From NCBI GenBank assembly GCA_902580895.1, contig CACHMJ010000001.1, positions 186,001-250,000 on the forward strand: DNA of 64,000 bases, read 5' to 3'. Below the pieces are notes generated by a model. That model was not told the DNA's origin, did not search any database, and was given only the letters and a program-made list of their open reading frames with translations. The translations under genes and the position numbers were made by a program. Positions 48,566-57,829 of this stretch are shown here, in pieces (position 1 is the stretch's first letter; each line of letters starts with the position of its first letter). The stretch comes from an uncultured Pelagibacteraceae bacterium. GTDB taxonomy: Bacteria > Pseudomonadota > Alphaproteobacteria > Pelagibacterales > Pelagibacteraceae.

Positions 48566-49732
48566 ATGAGTTATTTGGCAAAAAATTATAATAGAAAGAA
48601 AATTTCCTTCAAAAGAGGTAAGGGAGCTTATCTTTTTACCGCAAATGGTAAAAAATATTTGGATTTTGTTCAAGGTATTGCGGTTAACTGTTTAGGTCAT
48701 TCTAATCCAAGATTAATTAAAGCAATTAAAGATCAATCTAAAAAACTCTGGCATGTTTCGAATGCTTTTCAAATTCCAGAGGGAGAAAAATTAGCCAAAA
48801 AATTATGTAAAAAAACATTTGCTGATTGTGTAATATTTCAAAATAGCGGTGCTGAAGCCACTGAGGCAGCGATTAAGATTGCTAGAAGATATTTTTATTC
48901 TATCGGTAAACCACATAAAAACAGAATTTTATGTGTTAAAAATTCATTCCATGGACGAACAATTGCAGCAATTTTTGCAAGTGGATCTAAAAAAATGACA
49001 GAGGGTTTTGGACCAAAAGTTTCTGGGTTTGATCATTTTTCATTTGGAGATCATAGATCTTTAAAAAAAAAGATCACTAAAAATACAGCAGCAATTATGG
49101 TTGAACCAATTATGGGGGAAGGTGGGATCAACGTGATTCCTGACTTTTGCTTAAGAGAGTTGAGAAAATTGTGTAACAAGAAAAAAATATTACTTATATT
49201 GGATGAAGTGCAATGTGGAATTTCACGATCAGGTGATTTTTTTGCTTTTGAGCAATCAAAAGTAAAACCTGATATAGTCCCAATTGCAAAAGGAATTGGT
49301 GGTGGATTTCCAATTGGAGCAATTCTTATGAATAAAAAAGTTGCTGCTGGTATGACACCAGGCACGCATGGCTCCACTTTTGGAGGAAACCCTTTGGCAA
49401 TGGCAGTTGGAAACACTGTAATGGATATAATTTCTACAAAGCAATTTCTAAATAATGTAAAAAAATCCTCTAAATATTTTCTCTCCAATTTAAATAAGCT
49501 TAAAGAAAAGTACCCCAAAATTATTAAAGAAATAAGAGGAAGAGGATTATTAATCGGAATTCAACTTTATAAAGATCAATCTAATTTTATCAAAAAATTG
49601 ATGGATAATAAATTATTAACTATAAGAGCAGCTGACCATGTTGTTCGTGTTTTACCTCCACTCAATGTAAAAAAAAAAGAAATAGATCAAGCACTTAAGA
49701 TTATCAACAAAGTTTGCGTAGAACTTAAATAA
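48566..49732 (+). CDS. argD: acetylornithine aminotransferase
   Basis: FQNSGAEATEAAIKIAR, FHGRTIAAI, LILDEVQCGISRSG, THGSTFGGNPLA; adjacent to argF. Confidence 0.94.
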   Translation: MSYLAKNYNRKKISFKRGKGAYLFTANGKKYLDFVQGIAVNCLGHSNPRLIKAIKDQSKKLWHVSNAFQIPEGEKLAKKLCKKTFADCVIFQNSGAEATEAAIKIARRYFYSIGKPHKNRILCVKNSFHGRTIAAIFASGSKKMTEGFGPKVSGFDHFSFGDHRSLKKKITKNTAAIMVEPIMGEGGINVIPDFCLRELRKLCNKKKILLILDEVQCGISRSGDFFAFEQSKVKPDIVPIAKGIGGGFPIGAILMNKKVAAGMTPGTHGSTFGGNPLAMAVGNTVMDIISTKQFLNNVKKSSKYFLSNLNKLKEKYPKIIKEIRGRGLLIGIQLYKDQSNFIKKLMDNKLLTIRAADHVVRVLPPLNVKKKEIDQALKIINKVCVELK

Positions 49733-49733
49733 A

Positions 49734-50666
49734 ATGAAACATTTTATTAACCTTAAAGATATTCCAGCAAAAGATCTAAGAAGAATTTTAATTGACGCAA
49801 AAAAAAGAAAAAATGTAAGAAAGAAGCTTAATAATCTTGATCCCGACAAAGGAACACCTTTAAAAGGAAAATTATTGATACAAATGTTTGAAAAATCGAG
49901 TTTAAGAACTCGCTTGTCCTTTTTTTTAGCTATCTCTCAACTCTCAGGAAGAACTTTGACATTGAGACCGGATGAACTGCATTTATCTAAAGGAGGTGAA
50001 AGCATTGAAGATACTGCTAAGATTTTGTCAAATTTTGGTGATGCTTTTATGTTAAGAACTGATAATGACGAAAAGTTGGAGGAATTTAAAAAGCATTTAA
50101 CAATTCCAATTATTAATGGATTAAGCCCGTCTTCTCATCCAACACAAATCTTGTCAGATGTATTTACAGTTGAGGAAATTAAAAAAAAACCAATATCTAA
50201 ATTAAATATTACTTGGATTGGAGACTCAAATAATGTTTTAAATTCTTTGATTGCTGCATCAATTAAGTTCTCTTTTAAATTAAAAGTTGGTTGTCCAAAA
50301 AAATATCAACCTAATAAAAGTATGATGAATTATATTAAAAAAAATAAAAATAAAAATAAAATTACGATTTATAATGATCCAAAAAAAGCAGTTGAAGGAG
50401 CTGATGTAATTTTTTCAGACAAAGTAATATCAATGAATGATAAAGTTAATAAAAAAAGAAAATTAAGAGATTTCAAAAATTTTAAGATTAGTAAAAATCT
50501 TATGAAAAAATGTCCAAGAGCTATATTTTTACACTGTCTTCCAAGAGGAAGTGAAGTTGATGAAAATGTTTTTAAGAGCAAACAATCTAAAGTTTGGCTA
50601 CAGGCTTCAAATAGAGTTCACGTACAAAAATCTATATTACTTTATTGTTTTGGAAAACTAAGGTAA
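49734..50666 (+). CDS. argF: ornithine carbamoyltransferase
   Basis: FEKSSLRTRLSF, HPTQILSDVFTVEE, FLHCLPRGSEVDENVF. Confidence 0.95.
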   Translation: MKHFINLKDIPAKDLRRILIDAKKRKNVRKKLNNLDPDKGTPLKGKLLIQMFEKSSLRTRLSFFLAISQLSGRTLTLRPDELHLSKGGESIEDTAKILSNFGDAFMLRTDNDEKLEEFKKHLTIPIINGLSPSSHPTQILSDVFTVEEIKKKPISKLNITWIGDSNNVLNSLIAASIKFSFKLKVGCPKKYQPNKSMMNYIKKNKNKNKITIYNDPKKAVEGADVIFSDKVISMNDKVNKKRKLRDFKNFKISKNLMKKCPRAIFLHCLPRGSEVDENVFKSKQSKVWLQASNRVHVQKSILLYCFGKLR

Positions 50667-51200
50667 TGGCAATGGATTATCTGAATTCTGATTTAAGTAC
50701 AATATAACAGAAGCTCTATCTTTTTCTTTTCTCAATCCCGCAAATGCCATCTTTGTTCCTTTAATCCATTTAGCTGGTTTAAGTAGATATCCATTAAGCT
50801 CTTCAAAAGTCCATGCTTTTCCATAGGCGGTAAGAGCTTTAGAATATTTATAATCATCCACTGCACCGACTTCTCTACCAACAACATTATATAATGCTGG
50901 ACCAATATTATTTTTTCCACCTTTTACAATTGAATGACAAGCAGCGCATTTTTTAAAAACTTTTTCCCCTGTAGCAATATCACCCATAGCAATTAACGCT
51001 GCTATATCAACTTTATCTTCAGTTGGTTGCGAGTTTGTTTGTGAGCTTACAATAGTAGCCTGTTCTACTTCTACTGAGTAACCAGGTGTTTTAGGCTTTT
51101 CAACATGAAAAATTACATTTGAAAGCTTTCCAATACCTATTACTAAAAGTGCTACCATTAATACTGCAGCTATTATTTTATTTAGCTCGAAAGAATCCAT
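50658..51200 (-). CDS. membrane-anchored cytochrome c family protein
   Basis: N-terminal TM; KVFKKCAACHSIVKGGKNNIGPALYNVVGREVG...KWIKGTKMAFAGL. Confidence 0.92.
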   Translation of the reverse strand: MDSFELNKIIAAVLMVALLVIGIGKLSNVIFHVEKPKTPGYSVEVEQATIVSSQTNSQPTEDKVDIAALIAMGDIATGEKVFKKCAACHSIVKGGKNNIGPALYNVVGREVGAVDDYKYSKALTAYGKAWTFEELNGYLLKPAKWIKGTKMAFAGLRKEKDRASVILYLNQNSDNPLPLP

Positions 51201-51306
51201 TTCTTTAAATTATTTTGAACATATAGCACTATAACTATAAAATTGCTTATATTTTTAATGTACATTTTTGCCTCTATTTATATTGTAATGAAAAATTAAA
51301 AGAAAA

Positions 51307-52041
51307 ATGAAGACATTAGTTATAATACCCTCCAGATTATCAGCATCAAGACTACCAGGCAAACCCTTACTGAAAATTAATGGATTATCCATCATTTCTC
51401 ATGTTTATAAAAAAGCTCAAGAAGCAAATATTGGAGAGGTATTTGTTGCTGCAGAAGATCCAGAAATTATTGAAGATGTGGAAAAAAATGGTGGAGAAGC
51501 AATTTTGACAAACAATAATCACAAAACTGGAACAGATAGAATTTACGAAGCTTTTGTAAAGCTAGGTAGAACGGATATAGATTTAATCATGAATCTACAA
51601 GGAGATGAACCACTAATGAATATTGAGGATATTCAAAACTTAAATAAGCATATGATCCGGACTAAGCGTGATTTAGGAACTTTAGCAGCAAAAATTGGTA
51701 ATAAAAAGGTTTTTGAAAATCATGATATAGTCAAGGTAATTACAGAAGAAAGTTTAGATTACACAAAATTTCCTCGAGCAATAAATTTTATGAGAAAATT
51801 AGATAAAGAAAATAATCAGACTTATCATCATTTAGGAATTTATTGTTATAATGTAGAAATATTAAAAAGATTTATTTCTTTAAAACAGTCTCAAAATGAA
51901 ATTGAAAATAGATTGGAACAGTTAAGAGCATTAGATAATAACATTAATGTAAATGTAGCTCTTGCTAAATCATCACCGATTGGAGTAGATACCAAGGAAG
52001 ATTTTATGGCTATAAAAAAAATAATGGAATATAAGTCATAA
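51307..52041 (+). CDS. kdsB: 3-deoxy-manno-octulosonate cytidylyltransferase
   Basis: VIIPSRLSASRLPGKPLL, GTDRIYEAF, NLQGDEPLM. Confidence 0.95.
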   Translation: MKTLVIIPSRLSASRLPGKPLLKINGLSIISHVYKKAQEANIGEVFVAAEDPEIIEDVEKNGGEAILTNNNHKTGTDRIYEAFVKLGRTDIDLIMNLQGDEPLMNIEDIQNLNKHMIRTKRDLGTLAAKIGNKKVFENHDIVKVITEESLDYTKFPRAINFMRKLDKENNQTYHHLGIYCYNVEILKRFISLKQSQNEIENRLEQLRALDNNINVNVALAKSSPIGVDTKEDFMAIKKIMEYKS

Positions 52042-52877
52042 TGAATAAAATTTATTTTCAAGGAACTTTTGGGGCATATTCTCACTTAGCTGCTTTATCT
52101 ATAGACTCTAATGCTGAAGTAGTGCCCTGTAAAACTTTTGATGATTGTTTTGTTCAAGCATCAAAAGATACAAATTCAAAAATTATCATTCCAGAGTCTA
52201 ATAGAATTACTGGTAACATAGGAATTGAATATTTAATTTTTGAATATAGGTTAAATATTTATGCTGAGTATTTTCAAAAAATAGAACATAATCTATTGGG
52301 TTTACCTGGAACAAAAGTTTCAGAAATTAAGGATGTTTACTCTCATGCCCAAGCACTATCACAATGTTCAAAATTTATAAAATCAAATAAACTTATTGAA
52401 CATGTAAGAGCTGACACAGCTGGATCTGCAGAGATGGTTTCAAAAAGTAAAGATAAAACCAAAGCTGCAATAGCATCATCATTAAGTGCTAAAACATATA
52501 ATTTAGAAATTATAAAAAATAATATAGAAAATGAAAAAGGAAACTTAACAAGATTTCTTGTTATGGGTAAAAATATATCACAACCAGAGTTTAGCGGAAA
52601 AAAATATATTACTTCTTTTTTATTTAAATTAAAAAGCAAACCTGCAGCTTTATATCAATCTTTAGGAGGGTTTGCTATCAATGGAGTAAATCTAACAAAG
52701 TTACAAAGTTATCCTGAAAAAAATTCTTTCGACTCTTTTTTCTTTTTATGTGATTTAGACGGTCATATTGAAGAACCAAGAGTACAAAAATCACTTGAGG
52801 ATTTAGGATTACATTGTCAAGATTTTCACGTCCTAGGTGTTTTTGAAGCCGACAAACAACGAGAAATAAATAAATAA
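52041..52877 (+). CDS. pheA: prephenate dehydratase
   Basis: IYFQGTFGAYSHLAA, ESNRITGNI, SHAQALSQCSKFI, NLTRFLVMG, ACT domain KPAALYQSLGGFAINGVNLTKLQSYP. Confidence 0.95.
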   Translation: MNKIYFQGTFGAYSHLAALSIDSNAEVVPCKTFDDCFVQASKDTNSKIIIPESNRITGNIGIEYLIFEYRLNIYAEYFQKIEHNLLGLPGTKVSEIKDVYSHAQALSQCSKFIKSNKLIEHVRADTAGSAEMVSKSKDKTKAAIASSLSAKTYNLEIIKNNIENEKGNLTRFLVMGKNISQPEFSGKKYITSFLFKLKSKPAALYQSLGGFAINGVNLTKLQSYPEKNSFDSFFFLCDLDGHIEEPRVQKSLEDLGLHCQDFHVLGVFEADKQREINK

Positions 52878-52883
52878 CTTTTC

Positions 52884-52913
52884 TTGTAGATAAGAAATTA
52901 TTACTGTTATAAT
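52884..52913 (+). promoter_or_regulatory. sigma70-like promoter of the SRP RNA
   Basis: TTGTAG, 18-nt spacer, TATAAT, 6 nt before the first base of the RNA terminal stem. Confidence 0.6.
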
Positions 52914-52919
52914 AGTTTT

Positions 52920-53003
52920 GGAGGCTAGAGGTGGATGCTGCTTGAACCCGACCAGATCTTAACGGAAGCAGTCGTAAAGACAGTTTTTCAGGTTCTAGTC
53001 TCC
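52920..53003 (+). ncRNA. ffs: small signal recognition particle (4.5S-type) RNA
   Basis: Terminal stem GGAGGCTAGA/TCTAGTCTCC, SRP core AGATCTTAACGGAAGCAG, position directly upstream of dnaX. Confidence 0.85.
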
Positions 53004-53011
53004 TCGTAAAT

Positions 53012-54658
53012 ATGAGCAATGATTCAAAAGTATTAGCACTTAAATATAGACCACAAAATTTTGATGATCTTATTGGTCAAGATGTGGTTGCAGAAACTAT
53101 AACAAATTCAATAGTGGCTAATAAAGTTCCTAATGCATATTTATTCACTGGAATAAGAGGAGTAGGGAAAACTACTATAGCAAGAATAGTTGCGAAGGCA
53201 CTTAATTGTAAAAATGGAATTCAAAAAAATTGCCAAAATAAATGTGATAACTGTCAGGGGATAACTAATTCTAGTCATATTGATGTTTTAGAAATGGATG
53301 CTGCGAGCAGAACTGGTGTTGACGATGTAAGAGAATTAATAGAATTTTCAAGATATGGACCAACTTCATCAAAGTATAAAATTTTTATAATTGACGAGGT
53401 TCATATGTTGAGTAAACAAGCATTTAATGCTTTGTTGAAAACTTTAGAAGAACCTCCAGAATATTTAAAGTTTATTTTTGCTACAACTGAAATTAAAAAA
53501 ATCCCAGTCACAGTTATATCTAGATGTCAAAGATTTGATTTATCAAGAATTAAATCCTCTGAATTATTCAGTTACATCAAAAATATTAAAGATAAAGAGG
53601 GAGGAAAAATCACTGATGATGCATTAAAATTAATAGTAAAAATTTCTGAAGGTTCAGTAAGAGATGCACTATCCTTATTAGATAGAGCATTGTTGACTTT
53701 AGACTCAAAAACTCAACTAGATTTAAAATCAGCTCAAAAAATTTTTGGTTTTTTTGATAAATCACAGTTAATCGATTTATTTGAATTTATTCTTAAAGGA
53801 GACGAGACTAAAGTTATAGAGATTTATAGAAAAATTTATGATCAAGGTGTTGAGCCAAAGATCTTCATTAATGATTTTTTAGAATTACTTTATTACTTTA
53901 AAAATATAGAGTCGCTAACTTTAGAAAGCACAAATTTTTCATTAAATGACCAAGAATTTCAAAAGATCAAAGATTTAAATAAAAATCTAAATTCAAGTGT
54001 ATTGATTTTATTCTGGCAATTTACAATTTCAACTCTTGATGAACTTGCCATAGTTTCTAATCAACATTTATCAATGGAAATGTTTTTGTTAAGGTTAATG
54101 CATTTAAGTTCGATAAAATTAGAAAAAAATACTGATAAAAATTCTGTAAGTGAAAATTTGGTTATAGATAAAAAAACTAATGATCAATCAAAACCAATAA
54201 ATCAAATTAAAAATATTTATCAAGAAGAAAAAAGTAAACCAGAAATTCACAAAGAAATTAAATCTGAAAAAAAAATATTTATTAATAGTTTTGAGAAATT
54301 AATACAGACCTGTGTTGATAAAAAAGAAATTAAACTAAAGTATGAACTGGAAAAAAATATCAATCTTGTAAAATTTGAAAAAAATATAATTGAGATATCT
54401 TTTAATGAAAATTTAGATAAAAATTTTGTTAAAGACATCTCCTCAAAACTTTTTGATTGGACAGGTGAAAGATGGATTATTTCATTTAGTAAATTAAAAG
54501 GTGACATTTCAATGAAGGAAAAAGAACAGAAAATAAAGAAATCTTTAATGGAAGACGCAAAAAATTTAAAAATTTACAAAGATGTAATAAAAAATTTTCC
54601 TGATGCAGAATTAATCGATGTTAATTTAAACAAAAAAGAGGATGATGCTGATGACTGA
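53012..54658 (+). CDS. dnaX: DNA polymerase III subunit gamma/tau
   Basis: KYRPQNFDDLIGQ, FTGIRGVGKTTIARI, IIDEVHMLSKQAFNALLKTLEEPP. Confidence 0.96.
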   Translation: MSNDSKVLALKYRPQNFDDLIGQDVVAETITNSIVANKVPNAYLFTGIRGVGKTTIARIVAKALNCKNGIQKNCQNKCDNCQGITNSSHIDVLEMDAASRTGVDDVRELIEFSRYGPTSSKYKIFIIDEVHMLSKQAFNALLKTLEEPPEYLKFIFATTEIKKIPVTVISRCQRFDLSRIKSSELFSYIKNIKDKEGGKITDDALKLIVKISEGSVRDALSLLDRALLTLDSKTQLDLKSAQKIFGFFDKSQLIDLFEFILKGDETKVIEIYRKIYDQGVEPKIFINDFLELLYYFKNIESLTLESTNFSLNDQEFQKIKDLNKNLNSSVLILFWQFTISTLDELAIVSNQHLSMEMFLLRLMHLSSIKLEKNTDKNSVSENLVIDKKTNDQSKPINQIKNIYQEEKSKPEIHKEIKSEKKIFINSFEKLIQTCVDKKEIKLKYELEKNINLVKFEKNIIEISFNENLDKNFVKDISSKLFDWTGERWIISFSKLKGDISMKEKEQKIKKSLMEDAKNLKIYKDVIKNFPDAELIDVNLNKKEDDADD

Positions 54659-54968
54659 TTTTACAAAAATTTTAGATAAAGCAAAAGAACTTGAGTCTAA
54701 AATGAAAGAAAGTCAAAAAAAAATTAAGGAAATAAGAGTTGAGGGAGTTTCAGGTTCAAACTCAGTAAAAGTAATTCTGGACGGCGAAGGAGAGATGCAA
54801 TCAATCAAATTATCAGAGGAAATTATGAAAGAAGAAAAAACTATAATAGAAGATTTAATAGTTGCAGCACATAACAGTGCTAAGTCACAACTCAAAACAA
54901 AAACAGCTGAAGAAATTTCAAAAGCGACAGGTGGACTTGGGATACCTGGATTTAAGTGGCCACTATAG
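54651..54968 (+). CDS. YbaB/EbfC nucleoid-associated protein
   Basis: VEGVSGSNSVKVILDGEGEMQSIKLSEE...GLGIPGFKWPL; between dnaX and recR. Confidence 0.92.
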   Translation: MTDFTKILDKAKELESKMKESQKKIKEIRVEGVSGSNSVKVILDGEGEMQSIKLSEEIMKEEKTIIEDLIVAAHNSAKSQLKTKTAEEISKATGGLGIPGFKWPL

Positions 54969-54971
54969 TAA

Positions 54972-55583
54972 ATGCAAAATATCTCAGAGATAGAAGAACT
55001 TATTAAGTTGATATCAAAATTACCAGGACTAGGACCTAAATCAGCAAAAAGAATTGTTTTAAAATTAGTAAATAACAGAAATGAACTTGTAAAGCCATTG
55101 GCGAATACGTTGGCTCAAGTTTATAAAAACGTTGTGAGATGTAATTTATGTGGCACCTTAAAGTCTAATTTAGCTGGATGTTCAAATTGTGGAAGTACAA
55201 AAAATAAATTTAAAAAAATTTGTGTAGTTGAAGATATTGCTGATCAGTGGTCGATTGAAAATTCAAATATTTTTCAAGGGTATTTTCATATTTTAGGTGG
55301 AACGATTTCATCTGCTGGTAATAAAAAAGAGGATTTACTAATCAATTCTTTGATTGAAAGAGTAAAGAAAGAGAAAATTGAGGAAGTTATTTTAGCAACT
55401 AGTGCAACAGTTGAAGGCCAAACGACAGCTTTTTATATTCAGGACAGTTTATCAAATATAGATGTTAAGATCACAAAATTAGCTCAAGGGCTACCTGTTG
55501 GTGGAGAAATTGAAAATCTTGATGATGGCACACTTCTTTCTGCTTTTAAAAATAGATCTAAACTAAATTCTAATTCAAGCTGA
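54972..55583 (+). CDS. recR: recombination protein RecR
   Basis: LPGLGPKSAKRIVL, CNLCG/CSNCGS zinc finger, ICVVEDIADQWSIE, LAQGLPVGGEIENLDDGTL. Confidence 0.96.
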   Translation: MQNISEIEELIKLISKLPGLGPKSAKRIVLKLVNNRNELVKPLANTLAQVYKNVVRCNLCGTLKSNLAGCSNCGSTKNKFKKICVVEDIADQWSIENSNIFQGYFHILGGTISSAGNKKEDLLINSLIERVKKEKIEEVILATSATVEGQTTAFYIQDSLSNIDVKITKLAQGLPVGGEIENLDDGTLLSAFKNRSKLNSNSS

Positions 55584-57731
55584 TTTTTTTTTTAATCGAT
55601 TTAAATGTAATAATGGTTCTGTATACCCCGAAGGCTGATCTTTCCCCTTAAAAATAAGTTCACATGCAGTTTGAAATGCTATGGACCTATCATAATCAGA
55701 GCTCATTTTAATATAATTTTGATCATTCTCATTTTGTTTATCTACAATTTTTGCCATTTCTTTCATTATTTCCATAACTTGCATTTTTGTTGTAACGCCG
55801 TGATGTATCCAGTTTGCAATATGTTGAGAAGAAATTCTTAAAGTTGCTCTATCTTCCATTAAGCCAACATTGTTTATGTCTGGCACTTTGGAGCAACCTA
55901 CACCTTGATCAATCCATCTTACAACATAACCAAGTAACGTCTGGGCAGAGTTTGAGATTTCTTTATTGATTTCATCAACTGACCAATTTGGTCTATCTGC
56001 AATAGGGATAGTGAGTAAATCATCGATCTTAGCCTTGTCTCTTTTTGACAACTTTTTTTGAACATCGAAAATATTTATATCGTGATAATGTAAAGCATGA
56101 AGAGCTGCTGCGGTTGGAGATGGAACCCATGCACAATTCGCTCCAGCTTTAAGATGACCAGTTTTTTGATCTAGCATGTCTTTCATTTTATCAGGCATAG
56201 CCCACATTCCCTTACCGATTTGAGCTTTACCTGAAAATCCACAGGCCAAACCTATATCAACATTGTTATTTTCATAGGCTTGAATCCATTTTGATGATTT
56301 CATATCACCCTTTTTAATCATGGGTCCAGCTTCCATTGATGTATGCATTTCGTCACCGGTTCGGTCGAGGAAACCAGTATTTATGAAAAAAACCCTATGT
56401 TTTAATGTTCTAATACATTCTTTAAGATTTGCCGAGGTTCTCCTCTCTTCGTCCATAATTCCGATTTTGCAAGTATATCTCTTTAATTTTAATACTTCTT
56501 CAACTTTATTAAAAATTTCATTAGTAAAATCAGTTTCATCTGGACCATGCATTTTTGGTTTAACAATATATATAGAACCCGTTCTTGAATTTCCTTTTTT
56601 TTTAATATCGTGAAGAGCTGCTGCAGTCGTTATAAAAGCATCCAACAAACCCTCGGGAATTTCACTCCCATCTTTTAGTATAATTGAAGAATTAGTCATT
56701 AAATGACCAACATTCCTTATTAATAAGAGACTTCTACCATGTAATTTTAACCCTTTTCCATCTTTCGAAATATAACTTCTATTTGGATTAAGTTTTCTCT
56801 CTAATGTTTTTCCTTCTTTTTCAAATCGTGTTACCAAGTCTCCTCTCATTAACCCAAGCCAATTTCTATAACAAATAACTTTATCTTGAGAGTCTACTGC
56901 TGCAACACTATCCTCATTATCACAAATTGTTGATACTGCAGACTCTAATATAATATCACTTATGCCCGCATGATCTTGTTGAGAGCTAAAAGCTCTGGGA
57001 TTTTTTAATATTTCAATGTGTAAATTATTATTTTTCAAAATAATTGCTGATGGATTATCTGACTCGCCTCTATGACCTATAAATTTATCTTTATCTTTTA
57101 GGGTTGTCACTTCAACACCTTTTAAGATTTTAAATTCTTTATTTTGAACTGCAAATCCAGTTATTTTTTTCCAACTAAAATCTTCTAAAGTAAAAAATTT
57201 ATCTAAAAATTCTCTACCATACTTTATTACTTGTTCTCCTCGCTCTGGATCATATCTTTCTGAAGTGCTGTCTTCAGACTCTTCAATTACATCAGTTCCA
57301 TATAAGCTATCATATAAACTCATCCATCTGGCATTAGCGGCGTTTAAGGTGTAACGAGCATTCATAATTGGAACAACTAATTGGGGGCCGGCTATTGAAG
57401 CTATCTCTTCGTCAATATTATTTGTTTCAATTTTAAAATCTGGACCTTCGTCTTTTAAATAACCGATTTCTTTCAAAAATTTTTTGTAATCATTGATTTT
57501 AATATCTTTTCCTTTATTATCAATATGCCACTTATCAATTTTTTTTTGTAGTTTTTCTCTAAAATCAATTAGCTCTTTATTTTTTGTAGCTAATTCGTGA
57601 ACTGCTTTGTCAAAATCTTTCCAGAATTTTTCAGGGGAGATATCAGTTCCGTTAAACAACTCATTATTAACAAAAAGTAATAATTCATCTGATACTTTAA
57701 GATTATTAACAGAATGATATTTTGATCCCAT
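55575..57731 (-). CDS. glcB: malate synthase G
   Basis: IMDEERRTSANLKECI, FINTGFLDRTGDEMHTSMEAGPM, GKGMWAMPDKM, GANCAWVPSPTAAALHALHYH. Confidence 0.96.
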   Translation of the reverse strand: MGSKYHSVNNLKVSDELLLFVNNELFNGTDISPEKFWKDFDKAVHELATKNKELIDFREKLQKKIDKWHIDNKGKDIKINDYKKFLKEIGYLKDEGPDFKIETNNIDEEIASIAGPQLVVPIMNARYTLNAANARWMSLYDSLYGTDVIEESEDSTSERYDPERGEQVIKYGREFLDKFFTLEDFSWKKITGFAVQNKEFKILKGVEVTTLKDKDKFIGHRGESDNPSAIILKNNNLHIEILKNPRAFSSQQDHAGISDIILESAVSTICDNEDSVAAVDSQDKVICYRNWLGLMRGDLVTRFEKEGKTLERKLNPNRSYISKDGKGLKLHGRSLLLIRNVGHLMTNSSIILKDGSEIPEGLLDAFITTAAALHDIKKKGNSRTGSIYIVKPKMHGPDETDFTNEIFNKVEEVLKLKRYTCKIGIMDEERRTSANLKECIRTLKHRVFFINTGFLDRTGDEMHTSMEAGPMIKKGDMKSSKWIQAYENNNVDIGLACGFSGKAQIGKGMWAMPDKMKDMLDQKTGHLKAGANCAWVPSPTAAALHALHYHDINIFDVQKKLSKRDKAKIDDLLTIPIADRPNWSVDEINKEISNSAQTLLGYVVRWIDQGVGCSKVPDINNVGLMEDRATLRISSQHIANWIHHGVTTKMQVMEIMKEMAKIVDKQNENDQNYIKMSSDYDRSIAFQTACELIFKGKDQPSGYTEPLLHLNRLKKKSA

Positions 57732-57829
57732 GAGAAACTATTTAAACTCTAACTTATTTAAGTCAAATACATAATAGTATCATAGACATTTTATTGTCAT
57801 TTTTCATATATAAGTATAATCATAAAAAG

